Assembly (NCBI GenBank): GCA_035487155.1
Contig: DATHMK010000050.1
Coordinates: forward strand, 1 to 64,000
Length of the DNA: 64,000 nt
Source of the DNA: DAIDKA01 sp035487155
GTDB taxonomy: Bacteria > Pseudomonadota > Gammaproteobacteria > Steroidobacterales > Steroidobacteraceae
Direction: 5' to 3'
The notes below the pieces were generated by a model. It was not told the origin of the DNA and made no database searches. It worked only from the letters and a program-made list of their open reading frames with translations. Shown in pieces: positions 35,051-43,929 of the stretch (the first letter of the stretch is position 1; the number at the start of each line of letters is the position of its first letter). The position numbers and the translations under genes were made by a program.

Positions 35051-36621
35051 TGGCGTCAGCGAGCGCGTCTGAGACGCTCGCGCACACCGCCGGCGGCGTG
35101 ATGGCCGGGGTACGGCTCGCAGACGACTGCATTGCATTTCTTGGAATCCGCTATGCGCAGCCGCCGATCGGAGCGTTGCGCTGGAAACCACCGGTCCGCG
35201 CGCCCGCCTGGAGCGGGGTTCACGAGGCGGTGAAGTTCGGCGCGGCCTGCATCCAGCCGGCGACGCTGCCCGACAGCATTTACGCGGATGAGCCGGCCCT
35301 CATGAGCGAGGATTGCCTGTTCCTCAATGTCTGGAAGCCGGCGCGCGCATCGGGCGCGCCCGTCATGGTCTGGATACACGGCGGAAGCCTGCGCATCGGC
35401 CATTCCGGCAGCGCCCTGCATGACGGCAGTGAGCTGGCGCGCCAGGGCGTGATCGTGGTGTCGCTGAACTACCGTTTGGGCATTTTCGGCTACTTCGCGC
35501 ATCCTGAACTGACGGCCGAATCCCCGCACAGGTCCTCGGGTAATTACGGTCTCCTCGATCAGATCGCAGCGCTGCAATGGGTGCGCGAGAACATCGCGGG
35601 CTTCGGTGGCGACCCGGCCAATGTGACGGTCTTCGGTGAGTCGGCCGGGGCCTTGAGCATCATCGAGATGATGACCAGTCCTCTGGCACGGGGACTGTTT
35701 CACCGGGCCATCGTACAAAGCGGCTACATGGTCTTCCATCCCGGCCAGCCCGTGGCCGAGGTGGCCGGTGAACAGCTTGCCCGCAATCTCGGTGCCAACA
35801 ATCTCGCGGCCATGCGCGCGCTGGATCCGCATCAGCTGTGCACCGCCGTGCACACCCGCGGGTTCTTTCCGCAAGCCACCATCGACGGCTGGGTGCTGCC
35901 GACCCAGATCGTCGAGGCCTTCGATAAGGCAGAACAGGCGCGCGTGCCGGTAATCGTCGGTTTCAATGCCGGCGAGATTCGCTCCTTACCCATCTTTCTG
36001 CCGCCGCTGCCGGGCAGCGCGCGAGAATATGAGGAGCGGGTCAGGAGCATCTATGGTGATCTGGCGGATCGCTACCTGGCGTTTTATCCCGCGACGGATA
36101 TCAGGGAGAGCGCGCTGGCAGCTGCCCGCGATGCCTTCTATGGCTGGAGCGCCGAGCGTCTGGTGCGCGCACAGGAGAAGCTTGGCCAGCCTGCCTTCCT
36201 CTACTTCTTTGACCACGAGTACCCCGCGGCCGTGGCCAGGAACCTGGCGGCGTTTCATGGCAGCGAGCTGGCTTACGAATTCGGCCTCATAGGCTCGGTC
36301 GAGCCGCTGCCACGTAACTGGCCGCCACCGCCTGATGAGGCGCAGGAGCGGGCGCTCTCCCAGGCAATCATGGGCTACTTCACGAGCTTCGCAGGCAAGG
36401 GTTTGCCGAGCGCCCCCGGCCAACCACAATGGCCACCCTACGGTTCGCGGCACGCCTTCCTGCACCTTCGCGAGCGGGCTTATGCCTGCGTCAACTTCCA
36501 GCCGGGAAGGTTCGAACTGCATGAGGAAGTCATCGCACGCAGGCGCGCGGGCAATGAGAGCTGGTACATCAATGTCGGTCTTGCATCACCGGTGGTGCCG
36601 AGTACTGCGCGCGCAATCTGA
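35050..36621 (+). CDS. Cytoplasmic type-B carboxylesterase
   Basis: A 523-residue alpha/beta-hydrolase, paralogous to the secreted esterase at 29253 (shared SGNYGLLDQI, GGDPANVTVFGESAG and MTSPLARGLF). Ser198 in FGESAGA is the nucleophile; AAFHGSELAYEFG holds the His. No signal peptide is present, so it should act in the cytoplasm. The ATG at 35050 shares one base with the tetR stop, indicating coupling. Its last 53 bases overlap the 3' end of the convergent acyl-CoA synthetase gene. Confidence 0.92.
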   Translation: MASASASETLAHTAGGVMAGVRLADDCIAFLGIRYAQPPIGALRWKPPVRAPAWSGVHEAVKFGAACIQPATLPDSIYADEPALMSEDCLFLNVWKPARASGAPVMVWIHGGSLRIGHSGSALHDGSELARQGVIVVSLNYRLGIFGYFAHPELTAESPHRSSGNYGLLDQIAALQWVRENIAGFGGDPANVTVFGESAGALSIIEMMTSPLARGLFHRAIVQSGYMVFHPGQPVAEVAGEQLARNLGANNLAAMRALDPHQLCTAVHTRGFFPQATIDGWVLPTQIVEAFDKAEQARVPVIVGFNAGEIRSLPIFLPPLPGSAREYEERVRSIYGDLADRYLAFYPATDIRESALAAARDAFYGWSAERLVRAQEKLGQPAFLYFFDHEYPAAVARNLAAFHGSELAYEFGLIGSVEPLPRNWPPPPDEAQERALSQAIMGYFTSFAGKGLPSAPGQPQWPPYGSRHAFLHLRERAYACVNFQPGRFELHEEVIARRRAGNESWYINVGLASPVVPSTARAI

Positions 36622-38149
36622 CCTTGTCGATCTTGCCGGTGACCGACAACGGCATGGACGACACCTGGATGACTCGGTCCGGTATCCACCAATCGGCGAC
36701 CTTATCGCGCAGCGCATCCAGCAGCACGCGCTCATCGAGCGCATGGCCCTTCTGCGGCTCGACGACCAGCACCGGGCGCTCACCCCATTTGTCATCACCC
36801 TGACCAATGACGGCGACCTGCCCGACGCCTGGCAGGCGTCCGATGAGGCTCTCGATTTCGGCCGGGTTGATCCATTCGCCGCCGGACTTGATCAGATCCT
36901 TGGTGCGGCCTGAAATCGTGAGGTTGCCCTCATCATCGATCGTGGCCAGATCCCCGGTATCGAAATACCCTTCCGCATCCAGCGCGCTCTCTTGGGTGCC
37001 GAAATAACGCTCGACGACGCTTGCGCCCTTCACCTTGAGGTATCCGGTCACGTTGCGCTGCTGCGGCAGCGTTGCGCCGGCTGCATCCGTGAGCTTCAGA
37101 TCCAGCCCCACGGGCGGACGCCCTGAAGCCACCGCGCGCAAGCTGCTGCGCGCGGGTGCGATGGTTCCCAGCGGCGAGAGCTCCGTCATGCCCCAGCTGG
37201 TCTGGACGCGGGCCCGCAGCCGGGTTTCCATCCGCTGGATGAGCGCATCGGGACAGCGCGCGCCGCCGATGACAACCCGCTCGAGGCTGGGTACCTCCCC
37301 GCCTTCCCCGTCCAGATAGTCCAGCAGACCCTGCCATACCGTCTGCACGCCGGCCGCAACGGTCACCTGCTCGCTGCGTATCAGCGCCGCGAGGCGCGCG
37401 CCGTCGGTATTCCGACCGGTCAGAACGAGTTTGGCACCCACTGCCGGTGCCGCGAAGGGGAAGCCCCAGGCGTTCGCATGAAACATCGGCACGGCAACCA
37501 GCACCGAGTCGGCCGCCGTCAATGCCAGGGCGTCTGCCTGCAGGGCCCGCAGCGTATGAAGGTAGCTGGAGCGATGGGTATACAGAACCCCGCGCGGCGG
37601 CCCCGTCGTCCCTGATGTGTAGCACAGGCCCGAGGGCGAGTCTTCCGGGAAATCGCCCCAGGTCGTGCGCCCACCGAACTCGCCCAGCAGGCTCTCGAGG
37701 TCGTAGGTCGGCCGGTTGCCGAATGCGCCGGGTTGCGCCTGATCACCATCCAGCAGCACCACCGATTCGATGGTCGGACAATGCCTGACCAACGCACTGG
37801 CCAGCTCGCACAGCCCGGCGCCGACTGCCAGAACCCGATCCTCGGCTTCGTTCACCATGGCCGCAAGATGCGCGACCGTCAGGCGTGGATTGAGCGTATG
37901 GCAGACATAGCCCGCGCCCATGGCCGCATAGTAGATCTCCAGATGGTGCTGGGTATTCCAGCCCAGTGTGCCCACGCGCTGCCCGAATTTCAGGTCCAGG
38001 TTCGCCAGCGCACCCGACAGATGGTTGCTGCGTCGGCGCAGCGCAGCGTAGCCGATCCGGCCGCTGTCTGCGGTGACGACCTCACGGTCTCCCCACCACT
38101 TGGCGGCATGATCGAGAAATCTGTCAATCGTGAGCCGGTACGACTGCAT
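36569..38149 (-). CDS. AMP-binding acyl-CoA synthetase (fatty/aryl acid:CoA ligase type)
   Basis: A 526-residue adenylate-forming enzyme that activates a carboxylic acid to its CoA thioester with ATP. Motifs: P-loop-like YTSGTTGPPRGV, SWGMTELSP, YFDTGDLATID and the C-terminal GRTKDLIKSGGEWINP. The substrate could be a medium-chain, aromatic or alicyclic acid. It lies 4 bases after the TonB-receptor stop region in reverse order (ligase start 38149, receptor stop 38154), so the receptor is transcribed first into it. It overlaps the esterase gene by 53 bases tail to tail. Confidence 0.92.
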   Translation of the reverse strand: MQSYRLTIDRFLDHAAKWWGDREVVTADSGRIGYAALRRRSNHLSGALANLDLKFGQRVGTLGWNTQHHLEIYYAAMGAGYVCHTLNPRLTVAHLAAMVNEAEDRVLAVGAGLCELASALVRHCPTIESVVLLDGDQAQPGAFGNRPTYDLESLLGEFGGRTTWGDFPEDSPSGLCYTSGTTGPPRGVLYTHRSSYLHTLRALQADALALTAADSVLVAVPMFHANAWGFPFAAPAVGAKLVLTGRNTDGARLAALIRSEQVTVAAGVQTVWQGLLDYLDGEGGEVPSLERVVIGGARCPDALIQRMETRLRARVQTSWGMTELSPLGTIAPARSSLRAVASGRPPVGLDLKLTDAAGATLPQQRNVTGYLKVKGASVVERYFGTQESALDAEGYFDTGDLATIDDEGNLTISGRTKDLIKSGGEWINPAEIESLIGRLPGVGQVAVIGQGDDKWGERPVLVVEPQKGHALDERVLLDALRDKVADWWIPDRVIQVSSMPLSVTGKIDKVRLRAQYSAPPVMQDRH

Positions 38150-38153
38150 GAGT

Positions 38154-40469
38154 TCAGAACGTCAGCATCACGCGCACGCCGAACTGGCGCGGTGGGCCGG
38201 CAAAGTCCAGATCCGAGTTCATGGCCGCGACGTAGTGCTCGTTCAGCAGATTGCTGCCATAGAGCGTGCCCACCCAGTCGCCATGCTTCCACTCCAGCTG
38301 TGCGCCCAGCAAGCGCCGCGGCTGAAGCCTGTCACCCAGGGAAGCGTTCTCGAACAGCGTGGCCCACTGCGAGGACTCATATGCAAAATTGATCCGTGGC
38401 GTCAGGGAGTCCTGGCCAGCGATATGGATGAAGTACTGCGCGCCCACATTGAAGGTGATATTGGGCGCATAGGTCTGTTCGTGACCATCCAGATCGATGC
38501 ACGTCGGGCCGACCGGACCGGTGGCCGTACTGCAGCCCACGGTGGTCGTGATACGAGGATCGGTGGCATAAAAGGTTCCCAGTTCGCTGTGCAGAATGCC
38601 CAGGCCGGCATTGAGCGACAGGTCGCCCAGCGACGCCTCGGTCTCCTCTTCAAAGCCATAGATCTTGGTGGTATTCGGATCATTGACCTCGAAGGCGAAA
38701 GTGGGATACAGCGGGTAGCCGATGCTCACCTGGAAATTGTCGTAGTTGTTGTAGTAGGCATCCACGGTGGTGCGTATGTGGCCATCGAGCCAGGTGACCT
38801 TGTAGCCTGTTTCGTAGGAAGTCACGACCTCGGGTCCGAATGGCGCCGGCTGCCCCAGGCCCACCGGAACGTTCAGGCCGCCGGGCTTGTAGCCGGTCGA
38901 TACCAGCGCGTACACGAAGTCACGGTCGTCGATCTTCCAGTTCAGCGAGGCCTTGTACGAGACCTTGTCGGAGCTGGTCTTCTGTTGATCCGTGAGGAAG
39001 GTTCCGTACTGCCAGACCTCGACGTTGTTGCGTGACTTGTTGTACGAGTAGCGCGCGCCCAGGGTGACGCTGAATCCGCCACCGATCTCCGCGGTGGCGC
39101 TGCCGAAGCCGGCGTAGGCCTCGTTGGGCGTATCGCCTTCCAGCTCATAGGAGTAAGGCTGGAAGTAGTTGGCCGCGCTGGGGATGGGATTGGGGAAATG
39201 CGGCCCCACGGCGATCCAGAACTGATAAGGCGAGAGCCAGTCATACAAATCCGACTGCGCATAGGCGCCGACCACCCAGGTCACGGGCCGGTTGTCCGGA
39301 GAGATCAGGTTGATCTCCTGGGAATATATGGTTTCGCCCACACGGTCGTAAAAGGTGTAGTCCGAGGGCAGGCCCGCATACGCCGCGCTACCCGAGTCGG
39401 TGCCGTCCAGGTCCGCCGTATAGTCGGTCTGCCCGAACTGATAGGAAGTGACGGACTGCAGCTTGATTTCATCCGGGAAAGTGTAATCGACCTTCAATAT
39501 GGAACGGCTGAAGCGATCCAAGCCCGCCTGCGGCGCGTTCGCGGTGATGTCGAACAGATCGCTCGAACGTGGATTGGGTACTCCGAACTGCGTCGGCGCG
39601 CCCAGTGGAAAACGATCCGTGTAGGGATCGGATGGATAGGCGCCATTGTCAAGGTAGTCGGCGTCGGTCTTGAACAGCACCGAGAGTGCCTGCGTGGGCT
39701 GCCACAGCACACTCACGCGTGCCGCGCCCCAGCGCAGGTTTCCCGGATTGTAGTCGTTCTGGCATCCCGAATAGCGATTATTGGGACAGGCGTCGGCCGG
39801 ATCGCTGTCCGAGATGTTGTAGAAACTGTTGCGTGCATCCCCGAACAGAGCCACGCGCGCCGCCAACGTGCTGCTGATCGGCAGATTGATCGCGCCCTGA
39901 AAGGAGCGGTCGTTGTAGTTGCCGTATTGAGCCTGGGCATAGCCGTCGAAGCCGCCGTCGATCTTCGGATTATTGGTGGTCACGAACACGGCGCCGCCGG
40001 TCGCGTTCTGGCCGACCAGGGTTCCCTGCGGGCCGCGATACAGTTCGATATCCGCGACGTCGAAGTACGGCTCCTCCGTCATGTATCCGGGAAAAGTGGC
40101 CGCGCCATCGCGATAGGTGATCACGCCGGTCGGCGTTTGCGTGTTGTGCTCACCCTTACCGATGCCGCGCACGTCGAAATCAATGCCCTGGCCGAAATTG
40201 TCGATCGCCACCGAAGGGGCGATGAACTGCAGCTGATCGACCAGATTGACGCCTTTCGCCTCCAGATCCGCCGCGGTCAGCACCGTGGCGGAAACGGCCG
40301 TGGTCTGCAGATTCGTGGAGCGCCGCTCCGCTGTCACCACCACCTCCTGCAGGGGCGCGTTGGCAGTGTCGGTGCCCCCGGAGCTGTTCGCAGGCGCGGT
40401 CTGCGCGACAACCGCGCCGCAGCACGCAAGAGCCGGAACGGACGCCAACAGGCTCAGTACGCTCTTCAT
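38154..40469 (-). CDS. TonB-dependent outer-membrane receptor
   Basis: A 771-residue receptor. A signal peptide (about 1-22) precedes a TonB-box region (LQEVVVTAERR) and a plug domain (VRGIGKGEHNTQTPTG, ELYRGPQGTLVGQNATGGAV). A 22-strand barrel follows and ends in Phe (VRVMLTF). It imports a bulky substrate across the outer membrane using TonB energy. It heads an operon with the acyl-CoA synthetase, and its control region carries long inverted repeats shared with the divergent SMP-30 gene. Context suggests uptake of the island's growth substrate rather than a siderophore. Confidence 0.94.
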   Translation of the reverse strand: MKSVLSLLASVPALACCGAVVAQTAPANSSGGTDTANAPLQEVVVTAERRSTNLQTTAVSATVLTAADLEAKGVNLVDQLQFIAPSVAIDNFGQGIDFDVRGIGKGEHNTQTPTGVITYRDGAATFPGYMTEEPYFDVADIELYRGPQGTLVGQNATGGAVFVTTNNPKIDGGFDGYAQAQYGNYNDRSFQGAINLPISSTLAARVALFGDARNSFYNISDSDPADACPNNRYSGCQNDYNPGNLRWGAARVSVLWQPTQALSVLFKTDADYLDNGAYPSDPYTDRFPLGAPTQFGVPNPRSSDLFDITANAPQAGLDRFSRSILKVDYTFPDEIKLQSVTSYQFGQTDYTADLDGTDSGSAAYAGLPSDYTFYDRVGETIYSQEINLISPDNRPVTWVVGAYAQSDLYDWLSPYQFWIAVGPHFPNPIPSAANYFQPYSYELEGDTPNEAYAGFGSATAEIGGGFSVTLGARYSYNKSRNNVEVWQYGTFLTDQQKTSSDKVSYKASLNWKIDDRDFVYALVSTGYKPGGLNVPVGLGQPAPFGPEVVTSYETGYKVTWLDGHIRTTVDAYYNNYDNFQVSIGYPLYPTFAFEVNDPNTTKIYGFEEETEASLGDLSLNAGLGILHSELGTFYATDPRITTTVGCSTATGPVGPTCIDLDGHEQTYAPNITFNVGAQYFIHIAGQDSLTPRINFAYESSQWATLFENASLGDRLQPRRLLGAQLEWKHGDWVGTLYGSNLLNEHYVAAMNSDLDFAGPPRQFGVRVMLTF

Positions 40470-40547
40470 GAATCCCCCTTATGCCCCAAGGCGATCGGAC
40501 GCGCTCTATGACGCGTTGCGCGCACCTTGGCAGGGCCTCCTTGAGTT

Positions 40548-40603
40548 GTCAATACTCATTAATACGCGAGTGAATATTAATTGGTGAGCGGATGAGTATT
40601 GAC
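40548..40603. promoter_or_regulatory. Nested inverted repeats in the TonB receptor/SMP-30 divergent promoter
   Basis: GTCAATACTCAT (40548-40559) is perfectly mirrored by ATGAGTATTGAC (40592-40603), with 32 bases between. Inside, ATTAATA (40558-40564) mirrors TATTAAT (40575-40581). The 170-base gap separates the receptor start (40469) from the SMP-30 start (40641). The symmetry suggests two bound dimers or an operator controlling both genes. ACTCAT matches the core of the site at 34246-34263. Confidence 0.6.
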
Positions 40604-40640
40604 CCCCGGGGCGGCTCGGCGGTAGCGTCCGGCCACCCCC

Positions 40641-41588
40641 ATGAGACTCGCCGATTTCAAACTGACGGCCGCCGACTTCGCAACGCTGGGGCATGAGCTG
40701 CAGCGCCCGGAATGCGTGTGGATCGACCAGGAGCTGTGGGTGTCGGATGCACGAGGGGGCGTGTCCCGGCTCCAGGGCGACGGCACTCCGGAACTGCTCG
40801 GGTCCGGAATTCTCGAACCCAACGGCTTCAGCCGCCGGCCCGACGGCAGCTTTGTCGTGGCCGGCATCGGCGATGGCCGGTTGCACCTGATATCTGCGCG
40901 GGGAGAGACCCGCACGCTTCTGGAGCGTTTCGAGGGGCGTCCACTGGGAGCCGCCAACTACGCCTGCGCGGATGGACCCGACCGCATCTGGCTGTCGGTG
41001 ATGACCCGGGGTCTGCCCTGGCACACCGCCCTTTCGGCGCGCCACGTCGACGGCTACATTCTTCGCATCGACAGCCAGGGCACCCGCTGCGAGGTGGTCG
41101 CCGACGGGCTGGATCTCACCAATGAAGTGAAACTCTCCCCCGACGGCCGGTACCTCTATGCCGTCGAAACCTTCGCCAGCCGCATCGTGCGCTATGCCAT
41201 CCGCCGCGACGGTTCGCTCGGCGCGAAGGAGAGCGTCGGACCCGAAAGCCTTGGGGCGGATGTGATGCCCGATGGCATCACCTTCGATGCCTTCGGCAAT
41301 CTGTGGATCACCGTGATCAATCAGAACGGCCTGTGGGTCATCGACCGACGCCATGACGTGCATGTGGTCTTCCGTGACCCGAATCGCCAAGCCGTCGAGG
41401 CCGTGACCCGGGCGGTGGCGCAGCGCAACGGCACCGTCGAGCAGCTGGCGGCCTGCGCAGCGGTTGCCGGACCGTTGCGGCTACCGACCAGCGTGGCGTT
41501 CGGGGGAGCCGACGGACGCACCGCCTATGTGGGCTCTGTGGGCCTGTCGCATCTGGCGACCTTCCGCCTGCCGGAGAATCTGGGCTAG
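40641..41588 (+). CDS. SMP-30/gluconolactonase family protein
   Basis: A 315-residue six-bladed propeller. Family segments include RPECVWIDQELWVSDARGG with the early metal-binding Glu, LEPNGFSRRPDGSFVVAG, LTNEVKLSPDGRYLYAVE and MPDGITFDAFGNLWIT. Such proteins hydrolyse lactones or esters in a Ca2+/Zn2+-dependent way. No signal peptide is seen. It is transcribed away from the TonB receptor with shared inverted repeats, so it is probably co-regulated and opens a lactone intermediate. It converges with the next gene with a 4-base overlap. Confidence 0.9.
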   Translation: MRLADFKLTAADFATLGHELQRPECVWIDQELWVSDARGGVSRLQGDGTPELLGSGILEPNGFSRRPDGSFVVAGIGDGRLHLISARGETRTLLERFEGRPLGAANYACADGPDRIWLSVMTRGLPWHTALSARHVDGYILRIDSQGTRCEVVADGLDLTNEVKLSPDGRYLYAVETFASRIVRYAIRRDGSLGAKESVGPESLGADVMPDGITFDAFGNLWITVINQNGLWVIDRRHDVHVVFRDPNRQAVEAVTRAVAQRNGTVEQLAACAAVAGPLRLPTSVAFGGADGRTAYVGSVGLSHLATFRLPENLG

Positions 41589-42190
41589 CTGATCCGTTCT
41601 TCGAAGCGAACACTGAGCTTGCGGTACAGCGCCTTGGCCAGCGGGTCATAGCCGAAGAATGCGACCGCTGCATCCATCCAGGTCATGGGCCTTGAGCGCG
41701 CAATCTCGCGCGCCGCCCGCATCACTTGCGACTGCACGGTGGAGGGCGTGGGGTCGAACACCTCGGCTTCGTAGGCGTCGTCCTTGTCCTCGAGCACATT
41801 GCGCGTCACTTTCGAGAACACATGCTTGTCGTTATGCGTGTGATAGATCCGGTACTCCTGCCAGGTCCCCTTGGGGGCCGCGGCAGGGGCTGCGGACGCC
41901 AGCAGCGTTCCGGTGAATATCAGATCCGCTTTGCCGTCACGGGTGACAATGTGTTCCTTCTCCACGCCGACATCGGCGTCATCGTCCAGGGCAGGCAAAC
42001 GACTCTGTCGGCGCAGTTTTTCCGGCGCGACGGTCCTGGCTTTTGCAGCCTGCTCGTTCTCGCGTGGCCTGTCGCTGCCGGGCGCCTTGACTTCCTCGCC
42101 CGGGTTAACGCTGCCGTGCTTGTCGTCGGCGACGGCGACCTTGATGTCCAGCCGGGGCGCTGAATATTGCTCTGTGCGTTGTTCACTCAT
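41585..42190 (-). CDS. Hypothetical protein of unknown family
   Basis: A 201-residue soluble protein without recognised domains. The N-terminal third is highly charged and probably disordered (MSEQRTEQYSAPRLD to EKLRRQSRLPALDDDADV). The C-terminal two thirds look folded (TWQEYRIYHTHNDKHVFSKV, then TWMDAAVAFFGYDPLAKALY). The ATG at 42190 has GAGG at good spacing; an ATG 51 bases further upstream lacks one. It converges with the SMP-30 gene. I cannot propose a function. Confidence 0.65.
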   Translation of the reverse strand: MSEQRTEQYSAPRLDIKVAVADDKHGSVNPGEEVKAPGSDRPRENEQAAKARTVAPEKLRRQSRLPALDDDADVGVEKEHIVTRDGKADLIFTGTLLASAAPAAAPKGTWQEYRIYHTHNDKHVFSKVTRNVLEDKDDAYEAEVFDPTPSTVQSQVMRAAREIARSRPMTWMDAAVAFFGYDPLAKALYRKLSVRFEERIS

Positions 42191-42291
42191 GACATTGGCC
42201 TCGGCCAGCAAATAAGGCTGCCAGCCTGAAGCTAAAGTCATGCGCTCAGCAGCCAGCCAGCGGCGCTGGCGGGCGTAAGCGCGCGCTCACA

Positions 42292-42318
42292 GCGTCGCCG
42301 CCCAGCGGCGGCGAACGC
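42292..42318. terminator. GC-rich hairpin downstream of the lipoprotein gene
   Basis: TCGCCGCC (42295-42302) and GGCGGCGA (42307-42314) form a perfect 8-bp stem with loop CAGC, extended by GCG/CGC after one bulged base. It begins just past the lipoprotein stop codon (42320, leftward). No T-tract follows, so termination would be imperfect or the hairpin may protect the 3' end. Confidence 0.4.
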
Positions 42319-42319
42319 C

Positions 42320-43828
42320 TCAGTGAGCGTCCGCCACCGTATAAATGTCGGAAGCGCCGGTGAAGGAAAGCGTAGTCGAGGCCGTAGTGACATCCAGCAG
42401 GTCGGCGACCACATCGGTTATGAACTTCTGTCGGGTCTGCTCGATCATGTTCGAGGCGCCCCCCGTCAGCACATCGCTGCCGGTGACATCGCAGCTGAGC
42501 ACACCATCGTCGCTGATGGCGCGGGTCGAGGCGTTCACGCAGGCGTTGAAGGACATGCCGGCTGAGGGGTAGATGGTGTTCGAGGAGGGCTCGACCTGTC
42601 CGCCAGCGGTCACGCTCAATGCCAACGTCGCATCGCAGGAGGAACCCGCCGTGCAGCTCTTCAGCGCACTGGGCTGCCCGGCCACCGTGTACTGTACGTA
42701 GGTCACCGGAGCGCCGGTACCGCCAGAGCCATCCCCCGGTAGGCCGATGTTGGAGACCAGGAAGGCCTGGTTGGTGGACTCATTGATGACACCACGGTGA
42801 AACTCGTAGTCGCAGTTCCACTGCGTGCCGGTCCAGCAGCTGATCTGCGAGCCTGCGATATTCGAACCCAGGCTGAGGTATTCGAACAGTACGACCGCGT
42901 TCCCGGGGGAGTTCGCACCGGTCATCTGCACGATGGTGCGGCCTACGTCGTAACGGCCCGTGGACCGCTCATCATCGATCACCATGACGTTCATGCCACC
43001 GGTCGCCGGTGTCAGGCCGGCCCAGATGGTGATGGCGTCCTGGCCGACGTTCAGGACCATCTGCTTGGTATAATTGGTCGAAGTCACCGCGGTCACGATC
43101 GCCGACAGCGACGCCCCGGCCAGCGAGGACTGCACGCCGCAGCCTCCCGAGCCGATCGACTGATACACGGTGCTGGTGGTACTGGAGGGAAAGTTCAGTG
43201 TCAGCGCGCCGGCCATCGGCAGGCCGTCAGTATCCAAGGAAGCCGGCGGCACGACCTGCGCCATCACGCACACGACCATCAGCGCACTGTTGAGGCGTCC
43301 GAAAACCGTCGTCGCCGCGCCGTTGCTGTTCTGGAAATCCGGATCCAGTCCCTGCCCGATGTAGTTCTTCAGCGACTCCCACTCGGGGACTGTCACCGTG
43401 CCGTTGGTGCACGAATTGGTGGATGGATCGCAATTGAAGGCGCCGCCGATGTACATGTTCTCGACGGCAAAATCGCCGGTCATCGGCGCACTGCCGTTTT
43501 CGGGGTCCCAGATGGCACTGAGATTGCTCTCGCCGGCATAGGCGGTGCTGATGAGGTTCAGGCCCTGCCAGCGGCGCGAACGCAGCATCCGCTTCCAGTT
43601 GAACGCGGTGACGACATTGGAGTTGTCGACATGCGGCGCCTCGGCGGCAATATTCTGCTGCATCACCGCGATGGACGAGCTCAGCGTCGCTGGCGCAGGC
43701 GCTGTGCCGGTCGGCGCCGCCCCCGCCGGGGTGGCAGCGGTGCCGCCGCAGCCATTCAAGGACTGGCAGATCAGGACTCCGGCTGAGACACACAGTACCC
43801 GGATGAAGGAAGCGGACGACCTCGACAT
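42320..43828 (-). CDS. Predicted lipoprotein, function unknown
   Basis: A 502-residue protein with a lipoprotein signal: a hydrophobic leader ending in LNGC (Cys at residue 27), then a Gly/Ala/Pro/Thr linker (28-50). The mature part is rich in Ser, Thr, Gly, Asn and several Cys, with many beta-prone segments (SALMVVCVMAQVV, TLALSVTAGGQVEP). No enzyme motif is recognised. It is probably tethered to the outer or inner membrane facing the periplasm. It stands alone on its strand, between the DoxX-like gene and the hypothetical gene. Confidence 0.7.
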   Translation of the reverse strand: MSRSSASFIRVLCVSAGVLICQSLNGCGGTAATPAGAAPTGTAPAPATLSSSIAVMQQNIAAEAPHVDNSNVVTAFNWKRMLRSRRWQGLNLISTAYAGESNLSAIWDPENGSAPMTGDFAVENMYIGGAFNCDPSTNSCTNGTVTVPEWESLKNYIGQGLDPDFQNSNGAATTVFGRLNSALMVVCVMAQVVPPASLDTDGLPMAGALTLNFPSSTTSTVYQSIGSGGCGVQSSLAGASLSAIVTAVTSTNYTKQMVLNVGQDAITIWAGLTPATGGMNVMVIDDERSTGRYDVGRTIVQMTGANSPGNAVVLFEYLSLGSNIAGSQISCWTGTQWNCDYEFHRGVINESTNQAFLVSNIGLPGDGSGGTGAPVTYVQYTVAGQPSALKSCTAGSSCDATLALSVTAGGQVEPSSNTIYPSAGMSFNACVNASTRAISDDGVLSCDVTGSDVLTGGASNMIEQTRQKFITDVVADLLDVTTASTTLSFTGASDIYTVADAH

Positions 43829-43929
43829 GTTTGAAAGCCTCGGGCGTAAAGTTGGCGTTCATTAGGGACTTCCCGCCCACTGCCCGGCGTGCGCTGTTTC
43901 AAACAACCGGGGGAACGCACGTCACAGAT

